A DNA stretch of 64,000 nt from VBDM01 sp035499735 (GTDB taxonomy: Bacteria; Pseudomonadota; Gammaproteobacteria; Burkholderiales; SG8-39). The first letter of the stretch is position 1. The number at the start of each line of letters is the position of its first letter. The stretch spans positions 62,001 to 126,000 of the forward strand of contig DATJYC010000031.1 of the NCBI GenBank assembly GCA_035499735.1. The letters run 5' to 3'. A program made the translations under genes and the position numbers. Shown here piece after piece: positions 9,043 to 16,512 of the stretch. Under the pieces are notes generated by a model. The model worked only from the letters and a program-made list of their open reading frames with translations, had not been told where the DNA came from and made no database searches.

Positions 9043-9126
9043 CTATCGGCTGGCGGTCATTCCTGTCTTGCGGATTGATCCGCTGTTCGAGGCCTTGAAG
9101 CCGGTCCTGCCTAGATGGTCTCTCAC
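9043..9126 (-). CDS. 27-residue small protein with near-perfect Shine-Dalgarno
   Basis: GTG-started ORF of 27 codons plus TAG, beginning MRDHLGRTGF and ending TGMTASR, with a basic composition and no membrane segment. It is preceded by AAAGGAGGTGATC (12 of 13 bases complementary to the 16S rRNA tail), with seven bases between GGAGG and the GTG. The stop is followed after about 20 bases by an intrinsic terminator. It lies downstream of the PspC gene on the same strand, so it should be the last gene of the cyclase-PspC transcript. I do not recognise the sequence. The layout argues for real, strong translation, though conservation is untested. Confidence 0.55.
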   Translation of the reverse strand: MRDHLGRTGFKASNSGSIRKTGMTASR

Positions 9127-9171
9127 GGGATCACCTCCTTTCGAAATTGGGAGCGCGTATCGTAGCACGCG

Positions 9172-9567
9172 CTAGACGCCCGGTGCGGGCGCGCGAGGCA
9201 GGAACAGCCACAGCAGGACGTATACGGCGATCCCGAGCCCGCCCACGAGCGCCAGCAGGATGAACGCGACGCGCAGGAAGACCGGGTCGACGTCGAGCCA
9301 TTCCCCGAGGCCGCCGCACACCCCGGCGATCTTGCGCTCGGTCCTCGACAGGCGCAGCCCCGGAGCGGAAGCGCGCCCGCCCGCGCCCGCTTTTTCCGGA
9401 ACCATGATCCACAGGAGCACATAGATCACCGCGCCGAGGCCGCCGAAGAAGAGCGAGGCGAGGAAGAACAGGCGAAAGAAGACCGGATCGATGTCGAAAT
9501 ACTCGCCCAACCCCGCGCAGACGCCCGCGAGCTTCTTATCGTCGGCCGGCCGGTGGAGCTTCTTCAT
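9172..9567 (-). CDS. tandem PspC-domain membrane protein
   Basis: 131-residue inner-membrane protein consisting of two PspC domains in a row. The first (about 6-56) has KLAGVCAGLGEYFDIDPVF and YVLLWIMVPEK; the second (about 76-126) has KIAGVCGGLGEWLDVDPVF and YVLLWLFLPR. PspC domains act in phage-shock/envelope stress signalling, normally as one copy next to pspA/pspB, neither of which is here. The start at 9567 (MKKLHRP) is four bases after the stop of the diguanylate cyclase, so the two genes are one operon. The repeat suggests an internal duplication. Confidence 0.88.
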   Translation of the reverse strand: MKKLHRPADDKKLAGVCAGLGEYFDIDPVFFRLFFLASLFFGGLGAVIYVLLWIMVPEKAGAGGRASAPGLRLSRTERKIAGVCGGLGEWLDVDPVFLRVAFILLALVGGLGIAVYVLLWLFLPRAPAPGV

Positions 9568-9571
9568 GCCG

Positions 9572-10660
9572 CTACGGTCTCGCCGGGGCCGCGGCCGCAT
9601 CGCACCCGACGCGGTTGCGCCCGGACTCCTTCGCCCGGTAGAGCGCGCGGTCCGCGCGCGCGATCCACTCCAGCTGGTCCGCGTCGGTCGACTTGAACGC
9701 GGCGACGCCCAGACTCGCGGTGACGCGCGCGGCCGCTCCGGTCTCCAGCGCCATGGATTCGACGCGCGCGCGGATGCGCTCGGCGAGCACTTCGGCGCCC
9801 TCGATCGGTGTGCCGGGAAGCACGACGCCGAACTCGTCCCCGCCGTAGCGCCCGGGCACGTCCTGGAGCCGCAGCACGCCGCGCAGGATGCGGGCGACCG
9901 CGCGGATCACGGTGTCGCCCACCAGGTGGCCGTGGCTGTCGTTGACCGACTTGAAGCGGTCTATGTCGAGCATGACCAGCGACGACGGATGCCCGATCCG
10001 CCGGCAGCGCTGGAATTCAGCGGCGACGACGGCCTCCCAGTGGCTGCGGTTGAGCAGGCCCGAGAGCCCGTCGATGCTGGAGAGAGCGACGAGAGTCTGA
10101 TTCTGCGCCCTCACGCGGCGCGCGAGGCGATAGGTCGCGAACCCGATCGCCAGCGGATACCCGATGAGCAGCGGCAGGGTCGCGACCCTTTCCGCCAGCG
10201 ACGACTGCAGGTGAAGCTCGAAGCCCGGCGCCATCGCAACGAGCGCCGCGCTCCCGGCCTGCGCCGCGAGACATCGCGCGAGAAAGCGCATTCCGCCGAC
10301 GCTGACCTTGTCCATGGCCATCATCGCGAAAATCACGGCGCTTGGCGCCGCGCTGAATCCGATCGCAGCCATCCAGGCGCCGCCAGTAGCCGAGTCGAAT
10401 AGCAGATTGCGCCGCTCGGTGCGGTAGCTGTTGGCGCTGCGCGAAGCGATGAGATACGCGACGTGCGGCCAGGCGAGAGCGTTCAGCGCGAGGATCGCCC
10501 AGGTGAGCAGGTGAGCGCCCTGCGTCCACAGCGCTGCGCCGATGCACACCGCGCCGAGCACGGGCCCCAGCACGCGCAGCCGGTACATGCGCCGCGCAAA
10601 GCGCAGGCCGTCGTCCAGCGGGCGGCCGGAAAGATCGCGCTGCTCGATAGCCTGATCCAT
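9572..10660 (-). CDS. membrane diguanylate cyclase (MASE2-like + GGDEF)
   Basis: 362-residue c-di-GMP synthase. The N-terminal half has several hydrophobic segments resembling a MASE2 sensor domain (as in AdrA/DgcC). The GGDEF domain covers about 190-350 with the active-site motif RYGGDEF (GGDEF 273-277). The product-inhibition site RxxD is intact five residues upstream (RLQD, 264-267), so feedback control is expected. Catalytic motifs IDGLSGLLNR and VMLDIDRFKSVND are present. It leads the operon with tandem PspC and the small ORF, linking c-di-GMP output with an envelope stress protein. The 5' leader is rich in inverted repeats. Confidence 0.92.
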   Translation of the reverse strand: MDQAIEQRDLSGRPLDDGLRFARRMYRLRVLGPVLGAVCIGAALWTQGAHLLTWAILALNALAWPHVAYLIASRSANSYRTERRNLLFDSATGGAWMAAIGFSAAPSAVIFAMMAMDKVSVGGMRFLARCLAAQAGSAALVAMAPGFELHLQSSLAERVATLPLLIGYPLAIGFATYRLARRVRAQNQTLVALSSIDGLSGLLNRSHWEAVVAAEFQRCRRIGHPSSLVMLDIDRFKSVNDSHGHLVGDTVIRAVARILRGVLRLQDVPGRYGGDEFGVVLPGTPIEGAEVLAERIRARVESMALETGAAARVTASLGVAAFKSTDADQLEWIARADRALYRAKESGRNRVGCDAAAAPARP

Positions 10661-10676
10661 CTAGATGAGCGAACCG

Positions 10677-10781
10677 GCAGCCGGGTTGCAGGTTGCGTTC
10701 ACGCAAGTAACTCTACCCTTGGGGCTGCGAGCCGACAACGAAGCAGGCTTGCCGAAGCCTTAGGGAAACCTGTCGCGGCTC
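10677..10781 (-). other. structured leader upstream of the diguanylate cyclase
   Basis: Two back-to-back closed segments of about 52 nt. One is 10729-10781 (outer stem GAGCCG/CGGCTC plus ACA/TGT, inner hairpin 10745-10760). The other is 10677-10728 (outer stem GCAGCC/GGCTGC, inner hairpin TTGCG-TTCA-CGCAA at 10693-10706). The first overlaps the stop of the VOC gene. It may be a cis-acting RNA or simple GC-rich folding; I could not match a known c-di-GMP riboswitch core. Confidence 0.3.
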
Positions 10782-12024
10782 ACCCCAGCGGCCCGAGGAA
10801 CGGCTCGCCGAGAAACGCATCGCTCCGCCCTTCCACCGCTTCCGGCCAGTTCGCGTTGTCGATCTTCGGGCGCTGTGAGGCCGGACGCGGCTTTCCGTCC
10901 CAGCCGACCTGCTCCATGTACCAGTAGAGCTGGACGGCGAAGCCGTCCGGGTCGATGGCGAGCACGGTGTAGTCGATACCGGGAAAGAGCTCCGGCGGCA
11001 GATACTTGATCGTGATTCCGTTCGCCACGAGAAAGGCGACCGCGTCGCGTAGCTGCTTGTAGCTGCCGAGCTGCAGGCCGAAGGAGAACAGCGTCGAGTC
11101 CGGCTTCAATCCCAGCTCTTCGCGCAGCGCGATCGGATACAGCGCCATCGAGTGGTGCTCGGTGTTGGCGCGAAGGAAAGTGCAGCGGTGCCCCTTGTAC
11201 TTCACCTGCTCGGTGACCTCAAAGCCGAGGTCGTCGCGGTAGAACGCGAGCATCGCGTCCATGTCGGCGGCGAACAGCCGCACCGGGCCGATGCGCGCGA
11301 CCTTGAACGGCCGCGCGAGCAGAATCCCCCCGACTTCGTACTTCTCCTCCCCGCCGAGATCCTCAGCGCGCGTGCCCTTTTCGATCGGAATGCCTTCGCG
11401 CGTCGCCTTCTCGACCTCCGCGTACTCGGACTGGTGCGGCAGCTGCGGCGGCTTGGAGTAGCGCACGCCGTACATCTCGCGCGGCTTGGAATACCCGTCC
11501 CAGCCGATCTGCTCGATGCCGTAGTACAGCTCGTTCGTGTGGCCGTCGGGATCGGGCGGGTAGAAATGCCAGTTCGACCCCGGGAGGTCGCGCCCGGCGC
11601 GCCTGATCGGGCGTCCCCGCCTCGTGAACCAGTCGAAAGCGTCCGAGACTTCCTGCAGCGAGCCGACCTGCCAGGTGATCTGGTTCACCGTCCCGCTTGG
11701 CGTGCGCGCGTGCGGGTTGATCGTCTCCAGCAGCTTCCGCGGGAAGAAGACGAAGGAATGGTGATCGGTGCCGTGGCGCGAGAAATAGCCCACCGTGGGA
11801 CCGACCTTGGCGCGCTGCTCGGGCGGCACGCGCTCGGCGAAATCGAGCGGGTCGGAAACGCGGAAGCCGAGCAGCCGGCAGTAGAAATCCCTGGTCTTCT
11901 CAGGGTCGGCGACGTTGACGCCGAAGTGCCCGAGGCGCCGGATGCGGAACGGGCGGGGCAGCTTGACGCCGCCGACGAGGAATTGCGCGGCGGCGGATTC
12001 GGGAACGCGCTCGGGCTTGTTCAT
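10780..12024 (-). CDS. two-domain VOC (glyoxalase/extradiol dioxygenase-like) protein
   Basis: 414-residue cytoplasmic protein with two vicinal oxygen chelate units (about 25-185 and 235-390). The first has LGHFGVNVADPEKTRDFY and HTNELYYGIEQIGWDG; the second has VRLFAADMDAMLAFYRDDLGF and VQLYWYMEQVGWDG. The repeated (E/M)EQ(I/V)GWDG ends show internal duplication. The canonical His-His-Glu metal triad is incomplete: a Gln or Arg stands where one His is expected, so dioxygenase activity is uncertain. Expressed from a TACAAT box ten bases before the ATG. It may share a transcript with the cyclase downstream (119 bp away). Confidence 0.8.
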   Translation of the reverse strand: MNKPERVPESAAAQFLVGGVKLPRPFRIRRLGHFGVNVADPEKTRDFYCRLLGFRVSDPLDFAERVPPEQRAKVGPTVGYFSRHGTDHHSFVFFPRKLLETINPHARTPSGTVNQITWQVGSLQEVSDAFDWFTRRGRPIRRAGRDLPGSNWHFYPPDPDGHTNELYYGIEQIGWDGYSKPREMYGVRYSKPPQLPHQSEYAEVEKATREGIPIEKGTRAEDLGGEEKYEVGGILLARPFKVARIGPVRLFAADMDAMLAFYRDDLGFEVTEQVKYKGHRCTFLRANTEHHSMALYPIALREELGLKPDSTLFSFGLQLGSYKQLRDAVAFLVANGITIKYLPPELFPGIDYTVLAIDPDGFAVQLYWYMEQVGWDGKPRPASQRPKIDNANWPEAVEGRSDAFLGEPFLGPLG

Positions 12025-12034
12025 GATCCCGGCG

Positions 12035-12040
12035 ATTGTA
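12035..12040 (-). promoter_or_regulatory. -10 box for the two-domain VOC gene
   Basis: TACAAT on the minus strand, ten bases before the ATG at 12024. The implied transcript leader is only a few bases and there is no Shine-Dalgarno sequence. Confidence 0.45.
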
Positions 12041-12196
12041 CGCCAAGGGAATCTATCAGGATTTCCCTACACGAGCCGTCGGGCTTTCCCGGTATCCGGA
12101 CCTGGGTATTGACCGGAGGCTCGTGCGCGCGGCATCCTGCTCCGGATAGGTCCATGTCCCTGGGGAGGGAAAGGGCCTCAACAAAAGGGGGGATTC

Positions 12197-13456
12197 ATGT
12201 CTGCACGTCGTGTGTATGCGTTCGCCTGCGTCATTGCATCGTTCTCGCTCGCTGCCTTTCACGTTGCCGCCCGCGCCGATTCCGACCGCGACCGCGAGCG
12301 GGACCGCAGCAAGGACAGGACCGTCACCGTCGACTGCGCTTCGGGCGACACCATCACGAAGGCGCTCACCCGCGGCGACGACCGCAAGTCGCTGACGATC
12401 CTCGTCAGCGGCGCCTGCAGCGAGAACATCGTCATCAACCGCAGCGACGTCAAGCTGGCCGCCGGTACGCCGGATGCGACCGTCATCGGCTCCGACGCCA
12501 CGCTCGACGTCATCCGCGTGACCGGCAGCCGTGTGACCATCGACGGCATCACGATCACCGGCGGGCGCAACGGCATCACCGCGGACAGCGCGGCGGGGCT
12601 GATCGTGCAGAACGCGCTGGTGCAGGCCACCGGGCGCAACGGCATCACCTACGCCCACGGCGCGAGCGGGATCGTGGACACGGTAACTGTGGCAGGCAAC
12701 GCGCGCGATGGAATCGCGGTCGACGCGGCAAGCGCGACCGTGATCAATTCGCTGGTAACACAGAACACGCGGCATGGGGTGGGCGTCTTCACCAACGGCT
12801 CCGCGCGCATCGGGGTCGACAACGCCAACAATCCGGCAGGCAACGTCATCAGCGCCAACGGCAACGCGGGCGTCCACATAGTATTCGGCTCGACCGCGCT
12901 CGTCGCCATGAACCAGATCACCGGGAACGGCACGAGCAGCGATCCCACCGCGATCAGGATCGGGATCAACGTGGTGAGCGCCAGCGCCGACATCATCGGC
13001 GGCAACACCATCTCCGGGAACACCGGGACCGGCGTCAACCTGTCGAGGAGCTCGGCGGTTTTCGGCGACTCGATTTTCGGCTTCACGACGGTCAACACCG
13101 TGAGCGGAAACGGCAGCGCGACCTCGCAGGGCGGCGTCGTGGGGTTCCTGTCCTCGAGCATGACCATCCGCGACGCGGTGATCAGCGGCAACAACGGAAC
13201 GGGCGTGCTCCTCTCGCTCAACTCCTCCGCCCAGATCGCGTCGACCACGATCCAGAACAACCTCGCGGTCATTCCCGGAACGGGCAACGGCGTGCACCTG
13301 CAGCTGGGGTCGACGCTGCTCGCACAGACGCCGACGGGCAGCGTCACGGGCAACGCGGGGTTCGGCCTTCTGTGCAGCGACAACGAGTCGAGCGCGATCG
13401 GTATTCTGGGAATCGGCGCGAACGGTCTGGGAGGCGCTAGCTGCACGACGTTCTGA
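12197..13456 (+). CDS. secreted right-handed parallel beta-helix protein
   Basis: 419-residue exported protein. A signal peptide ending near AARA is followed by a strongly charged linker (DSDRDRERDRSKDR, about 28-41), then a long run of pectate-lyase-like coils. The coils show as repeats of the NGIT/GNxxxGI type (TITGGRNGITAD, ATGRNGITYAHGASG, VAGNARDGIAV, ISGNNGTGVLL). The fold suggests a surface or periplasmic polysaccharide-binding or lyase-like protein; I see no catalytic set that fixes a substrate. GGGGGG precedes the ATG. It is a single gene ending at an inverted repeat shared with the convergent PEBP gene. Confidence 0.83.
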   Translation: MSARRVYAFACVIASFSLAAFHVAARADSDRDRERDRSKDRTVTVDCASGDTITKALTRGDDRKSLTILVSGACSENIVINRSDVKLAAGTPDATVIGSDATLDVIRVTGSRVTIDGITITGGRNGITADSAAGLIVQNALVQATGRNGITYAHGASGIVDTVTVAGNARDGIAVDAASATVINSLVTQNTRHGVGVFTNGSARIGVDNANNPAGNVISANGNAGVHIVFGSTALVAMNQITGNGTSSDPTAIRIGINVVSASADIIGGNTISGNTGTGVNLSRSSAVFGDSIFGFTTVNTVSGNGSATSQGGVVGFLSSSMTIRDAVISGNNGTGVLLSLNSSAQIASTTIQNNLAVIPGTGNGVHLQLGSTLLAQTPTGSVTGNAGFGLLCSDNESSAIGILGIGANGLGGASCTTF

Positions 13457-13466
13457 ACGGCACCAT

Positions 13467-13498
13467 CCGGTCGCGCGCGAAGGCCAGCGCGCGACCGG
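13467..13498. terminator. inverted repeat between convergent genes
   Basis: Perfect 12-bp stem CCGGTCGCGCGC (13467-13478) with its complement (13487-13498) and an 8-base loop, placed between two converging stops. There is no T-run on either side, so it may act as a Rho-assisted or bidirectional stem. Confidence 0.55.
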
Positions 13499-13508
13499 CG
13501 TCAGCAGC

Positions 13509-14084
13509 TTACGGAGCCCTGCCGAACAGCCCGACGAGGCCCGCCGAGCGCTTGGCGTGTCCCTGCAGCTTCGACAGGAGCTCGTCGCGCGTCAGGCCGG
13601 GCGGCAGCTCCTTGGGATCGAGGTCGGTCGCGATCAGCGTGAACGTGTAGTGATGCAGGCCAGTCGCGGGCGGCGTGCACGGCCCCTGGTAGTTCGAGAA
13701 CCCGTTCGTGCCCTTGCCGCCGACGTACTTGTCGCTCGTCTTGCTCACCTCGCCCTCGGCGAACCCGGTGACGCTCACGGGAATGCCGTACGCGACCCAG
13801 TGGATCACGCCCAGCCCCGCGCGCCCCTCGGGATCGACCATGAGGAGCGCGTAGCTCTTCGTGCCCGCAGGTGGATTCGAGAAGGCGAGAGGCGGCGATA
13901 CATTCTGACCGATGCAATTGGGATTCTTGGGATTGTCGCCGGCGTTCTTCTTCTCGAGCATCGTCCCGTCCTTGAACTGGGGCGAGGTGAGCGAGAACAC
14001 GTTCTCGCCGGTCGAGGGCGGACCCGTCATCGAGCAGGCGGAAAGGGACAGCGCGGCGAAGGCGAAGCCGGGTTTCATGGACAT
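13509..14084 (-). CDS. YbhB/YbcL-like PEBP lipoprotein
   Basis: 191-residue lipoprotein (lipobox LSLSAC) of the phosphatidylethanolamine-binding / Raf-kinase-inhibitor-like family. The conserved core is NVSPPLAFSNPPAGTKSYALLMVDPE and GVIHWVAYGIP, and the second signature is YQGPCTPPATGLHHYTFTLIATD (two halves around residue 140). The start at 14084 follows GAGGAG at good distance. The cellular role of bacterial PEBP proteins is unknown. It lies 31 bases after cbpM and could be read from the same transcript. Confidence 0.88.
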   Translation of the reverse strand: MSMKPGFAFAALSLSACSMTGPPSTGENVFSLTSPQFKDGTMLEKKNAGDNPKNPNCIGQNVSPPLAFSNPPAGTKSYALLMVDPEGRAGLGVIHWVAYGIPVSVTGFAEGEVSKTSDKYVGGKGTNGFSNYQGPCTPPATGLHHYTFTLIATDLDPKELPPGLTRDELLSKLQGHAKRSAGLVGLFGRAP

Positions 14085-14115
14085 CTTGGTCTCCTCTGGT
14101 TGAACGCAATTCGCT

Positions 14116-14436
14116 TCATGATCCGCCTCCCGGGATGCGCGCGCGCAGGTCGCGCAGCTGCTCCTCGAGATCGCGCACGCGCTCGAGCAACGCGACCGCG
14201 AGCGCGAGTCCCTGGGGGTCGAGGTCGAAGTCGTGCCGCAGGCGGGACGCCTTGCGCGCGACCACGAGGCGATCCGCGCTGAAGGTCCACTCGCCCGCAT
14301 CGGGGTCGGAAGGCGCGATCGCTCCGAAGTCGACCAGGACTCGCAGCTCCGGTTCCGACAGCCCCGACAGCTCGCACAGCTCCGAAAGGGAAAGCTCGTA
14401 GCGCTCGTGCAGCCACCGCCCCTGCTCGATGCTCAT
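14116..14436 (-). CDS. cbpM: CbpM chaperone modulator
   Basis: 106-residue MerR_2-type protein that binds the J-domain of CbpA and restrains its co-chaperone activity. Visible features are the ELSLSELCELSGLSEPELRVLVDFGAI helix-turn-helix-like start, then a C-terminal helix (LALAVALLERVRDLEEQLRDLRARI) typical of CbpM. Its ATG overlaps the cbpA stop (ATGA), the usual cbpAM arrangement, so production of the two is coupled. Confidence 0.88.
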   Translation of the reverse strand: MSIEQGRWLHERYELSLSELCELSGLSEPELRVLVDFGAIAPSDPDAGEWTFSADRLVVARKASRLRHDFDLDPQGLALAVALLERVRDLEEQLRDLRARIPGGGS

Positions 14437-15365
14437 TTGACCGCCTCCTCGCCGAAATGGCCGCGCGGATTGAACGTCGAGATGCCGGCGAGCTCCCGGT
14501 AGAGAGCCCGCTCGCGCTCGCCTGTCGCGCTCGGCACCGTGATCTGGACGATCGCGAACAGGTCGCCTTCTCCCGAGTGAGGCTTGGGGAGGCCGCGCCC
14601 GGCGAGACGGAGCTGCTGCCCCGCGCGCGTGCCGGAAGGAACCTTGAGCTGCACCGGTCCTCCCAGCGTCGGCACCCCGACCGTCGTGCCGAGCACCGCC
14701 TCCCACGGGGCGAGCGGCAGATCGAGGAACAGGTCGTGGCCGCTCACGCGGAACAGCGGGTGCGGCCGCAGCGCGATGTTGAGGTAGAGGTCGCCGTCCC
14801 GCCCGCCGTTCAGGCCCTTGCCGCCCTTTCCCGCGAGGCGCAGGCGTTGACCCTCGGTCGCGCCCCTGGGTATGCGCGCCTTGAACGAGCGCTGAACGCG
14901 GTGCGGGAACCCGCGCTCGTCGTAGTCGGGCACGGCGAGATCGAGCGTGACCTCGGTGCCCCGGTACGCCTCCTCCAGGCTGATGTGCGCGGTGACCTCG
15001 TAGTCCTGCCCCGGCATGCGCGCGCTCCGGCCCTGGGCGCGCCCGCCGAAAGCGGAAAACAGGTCGCCGAGATCGAGGTCCTCGAACGAGAACGTTCCGT
15101 CGCCGAACTGCTTCTCCCAGCCGGGGGGCGGGCGGAAATCCTGCCCCGGACGGTGGCGCCCCAGCTGATCGTAGGCGGCGCGCTTCTGCGGGTCCTTCAG
15201 CGTCTCGTAGGCCTCGGCGACTTCCTTGAACTTCTCCTCGGCGTCGGGTTCCTTGGAGACGTCCGGGTGATACTTGCGCGCGAGCTTGCGGTAAGCGGCC
15301 TTGATCTCATCGGGGCTCGCGCCGCGGTCGACGCCCATCACGGCGTAGTAGTCCTTGTACTTCAT
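14433..15365 (-). CDS. cbpA: CbpA-type DnaJ co-chaperone
   Basis: 310-residue J-domain protein that stimulates DnaK. J-domain at residues 4-70 with the HPD tripeptide at 33-35 (KYHPDVSKE). The Gly/Phe region is reduced, there is no zinc-finger (no CxxCxGxG repeats), and two C-terminal substrate-binding domains follow (YRGTEVTLDLAVP, and GVPTLGGPVQLKVPSGTRAGQQLRLAGRGLP). This is the CbpA/DjlA-less layout rather than DnaJ. The start at 15365 (MKYKDYYAVMGV) is fixed by homology. A TACAAT -10 box lies nine bases upstream, and a perfect FNR-type palindrome lies just beyond. Confidence 0.93.
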   Translation of the reverse strand: MKYKDYYAVMGVDRGASPDEIKAAYRKLARKYHPDVSKEPDAEEKFKEVAEAYETLKDPQKRAAYDQLGRHRPGQDFRPPPGWEKQFGDGTFSFEDLDLGDLFSAFGGRAQGRSARMPGQDYEVTAHISLEEAYRGTEVTLDLAVPDYDERGFPHRVQRSFKARIPRGATEGQRLRLAGKGGKGLNGGRDGDLYLNIALRPHPLFRVSGHDLFLDLPLAPWEAVLGTTVGVPTLGGPVQLKVPSGTRAGQQLRLAGRGLPKPHSGEGDLFAIVQITVPSATGERERALYRELAGISTFNPRGHFGEEAVK

Positions 15366-15374
15366 CGTCGCCGC

Positions 15375-15380
15375 ATTGTA
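15375..15380 (-). promoter_or_regulatory. -10 box for cbpA
   Basis: TACAAT on the minus strand, nine bases before the cbpA ATG. No ribosome binding site fits in the leader. Confidence 0.5.
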
Positions 15381-15392
15381 TCCCCCCACCGT

Positions 15393-15406
15393 TTGATCCG
15401 GATCAA
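15393..15406. promoter_or_regulatory. FNR/ANR-type operator
   Basis: TTGATCCGGATCAA is a perfect 14-bp palindrome and an exact match to the FNR-family consensus TTGAT-N4-ATCAA. It lies in the 169-bp divergent region between cbpA and the D-2-hydroxyacid dehydrogenase. Its centre (15399.5) is about 31 bases upstream of the predicted cbpA start site and about 48 upstream of a TAAAAT box (15436-15441) on the plus strand. It may repress cbpA and/or activate the operon under low oxygen; the direction is not settled. Confidence 0.7.
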
Positions 15407-15534
15407 TGGCCGCGGCGGCCCCGCCTCCATACCGATAAAATGGCGACGCACAGGCGAATCCCGGCTCTGGTGTACCGCTAGCAGCGGCGCGGCGCCTGCG
15501 CGGGCGGCCCTCACCGGCGCCCGCATGCAGTACC

Positions 15535-16512
15535 ATGCGGGTCGGTTCCGCCATGACCAGGCTGCTCATACTGCTCACCCTGCCCGAGAAAGTCGGAATG
15601 CAGTATTACCAGCGCCTGCGCAGCGAGTTTCCGGAGCTCGCCATCGACCTCGTCGACCACCATTCCAAGGTCGATCCCTACATCGAATCGGCCGACATCC
15701 TGCTGACCTTCGGGGCGCATATGGCCGATCGCGTCCTCGAGAAGGGTGCGAAGCTCAGGTGGATCCAGGCCCTGGGAACAGGCGTGGACGGAATCGTCGA
15801 CCGCGCCGCCCTGCGCCCCGGCGTGCTGGTCACGAACATGCACGGCCTGCACGGCGACTCGGTGCCGGAGGCGGCGATCATGCTGATGCTCGCCCTCGCG
15901 CGCGACCTGCCGCGCGCCATGCGCAACCGCAACGCGCGCAAGTGGGAGCGCTATCCCTCGCAGCTCCTGAAGGGCAAGACCGTGGGGATATTCGGCGTCG
16001 GCGCGATCGCGGGATCGCTCGCGCCCAAGTGCAGGTCGTTCGGGATGAAAGTGATCGGAATCACCTCGGCGGTGCGCCGCGTGGGGGGGTTCGACCGCAT
16101 GGTCCGCCGCGACGACCTCCAGAGCGTCGTCGGCGACCTCGACTTCCTGGTGCTGCTCACCCCCTACACCGAGGAGACGCGCGGCATCGTGAACGGGAAG
16201 ATCATAGGCGCGATGAAGCCGTCGGCGTTCCTCGTCAACCTCGCGCGCGGCGGGATCGTGGACGAGGAGGCGCTCCTCGCCGCGCTGCGCGAGAAGCGGC
16301 TCGCGGGCACGGCGCTCGACGTGTTCGCGACCGAGCCGCTTCCCGAGGATCACCCGTTCTGGAGCATGGACAACGTCATCGTGACCCCGCACCTCGGCGG
16401 CTTCCACGACCAGTACGCCGAGGAGGCGCTTCCCACGCTGGTCGAGAATTTCAGAAAATTCCTTTCCGGAGACACGTCCCGAATGGCCAACGTGGTGAGG
16501 CGTCCGACATGA
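15535..16512 (+). CDS. D-2-hydroxyacid dehydrogenase
   Basis: 325-residue NAD(P)-dependent dehydrogenase that interconverts 2-oxo and D-2-hydroxy acids. The Rossmann motif is GKTVGIFGVGAIAG (147-160) and the catalytic triad is Arg238 (NLARGGIVDEEAL), Glu267 (FATEPLPEDHPF) and His286 (TPHLGGFHD). ATGs at 15535 and 15553 are both possible; neither has a strong ribosome site. First gene of a seven-gene plus-strand operon whose members overlap or nearly touch. The FNR-type palindrome upstream suggests oxygen-responsive expression. The actual hydroxyacid is unknown. Confidence 0.92.
   Translation: MRVGSAMTRLLILLTLPEKVGMQYYQRLRSEFPELAIDLVDHHSKVDPYIESADILLTFGAHMADRVLEKGAKLRWIQALGTGVDGIVDRAALRPGVLVTNMHGLHGDSVPEAAIMLMLALARDLPRAMRNRNARKWERYPSQLLKGKTVGIFGVGAIAGSLAPKCRSFGMKVIGITSAVRRVGGFDRMVRRDDLQSVVGDLDFLVLLTPYTEETRGIVNGKIIGAMKPSAFLVNLARGGIVDEEALLAALREKRLAGTALDVFATEPLPEDHPFWSMDNVIVTPHLGGFHDQYAEEALPTLVENFRKFLSGDTSRMANVVRRPT

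Noticed and set aside
9128..9142. Match to the 3' tail of 16S rRNA (GGATCACCTCCTTTC)
   Set aside because: Flanking bases do not resemble 16S rRNA or a spacer. On the minus strand it is simply an extended Shine-Dalgarno sequence for the small ORF.
10677..10781. c-di-GMP-I (GEMM) riboswitch
   Set aside because: The conserved core (GCA-rich P1 start, GAAA tetraloop and its receptor) is not present; only generic stems are seen.
12300..13440. Repetitive GGCAACG/GGGAACG units as a possible DNA repeat array
   Set aside because: They are codons for the beta-helix coil repeats, irregular in spacing and within one open frame.
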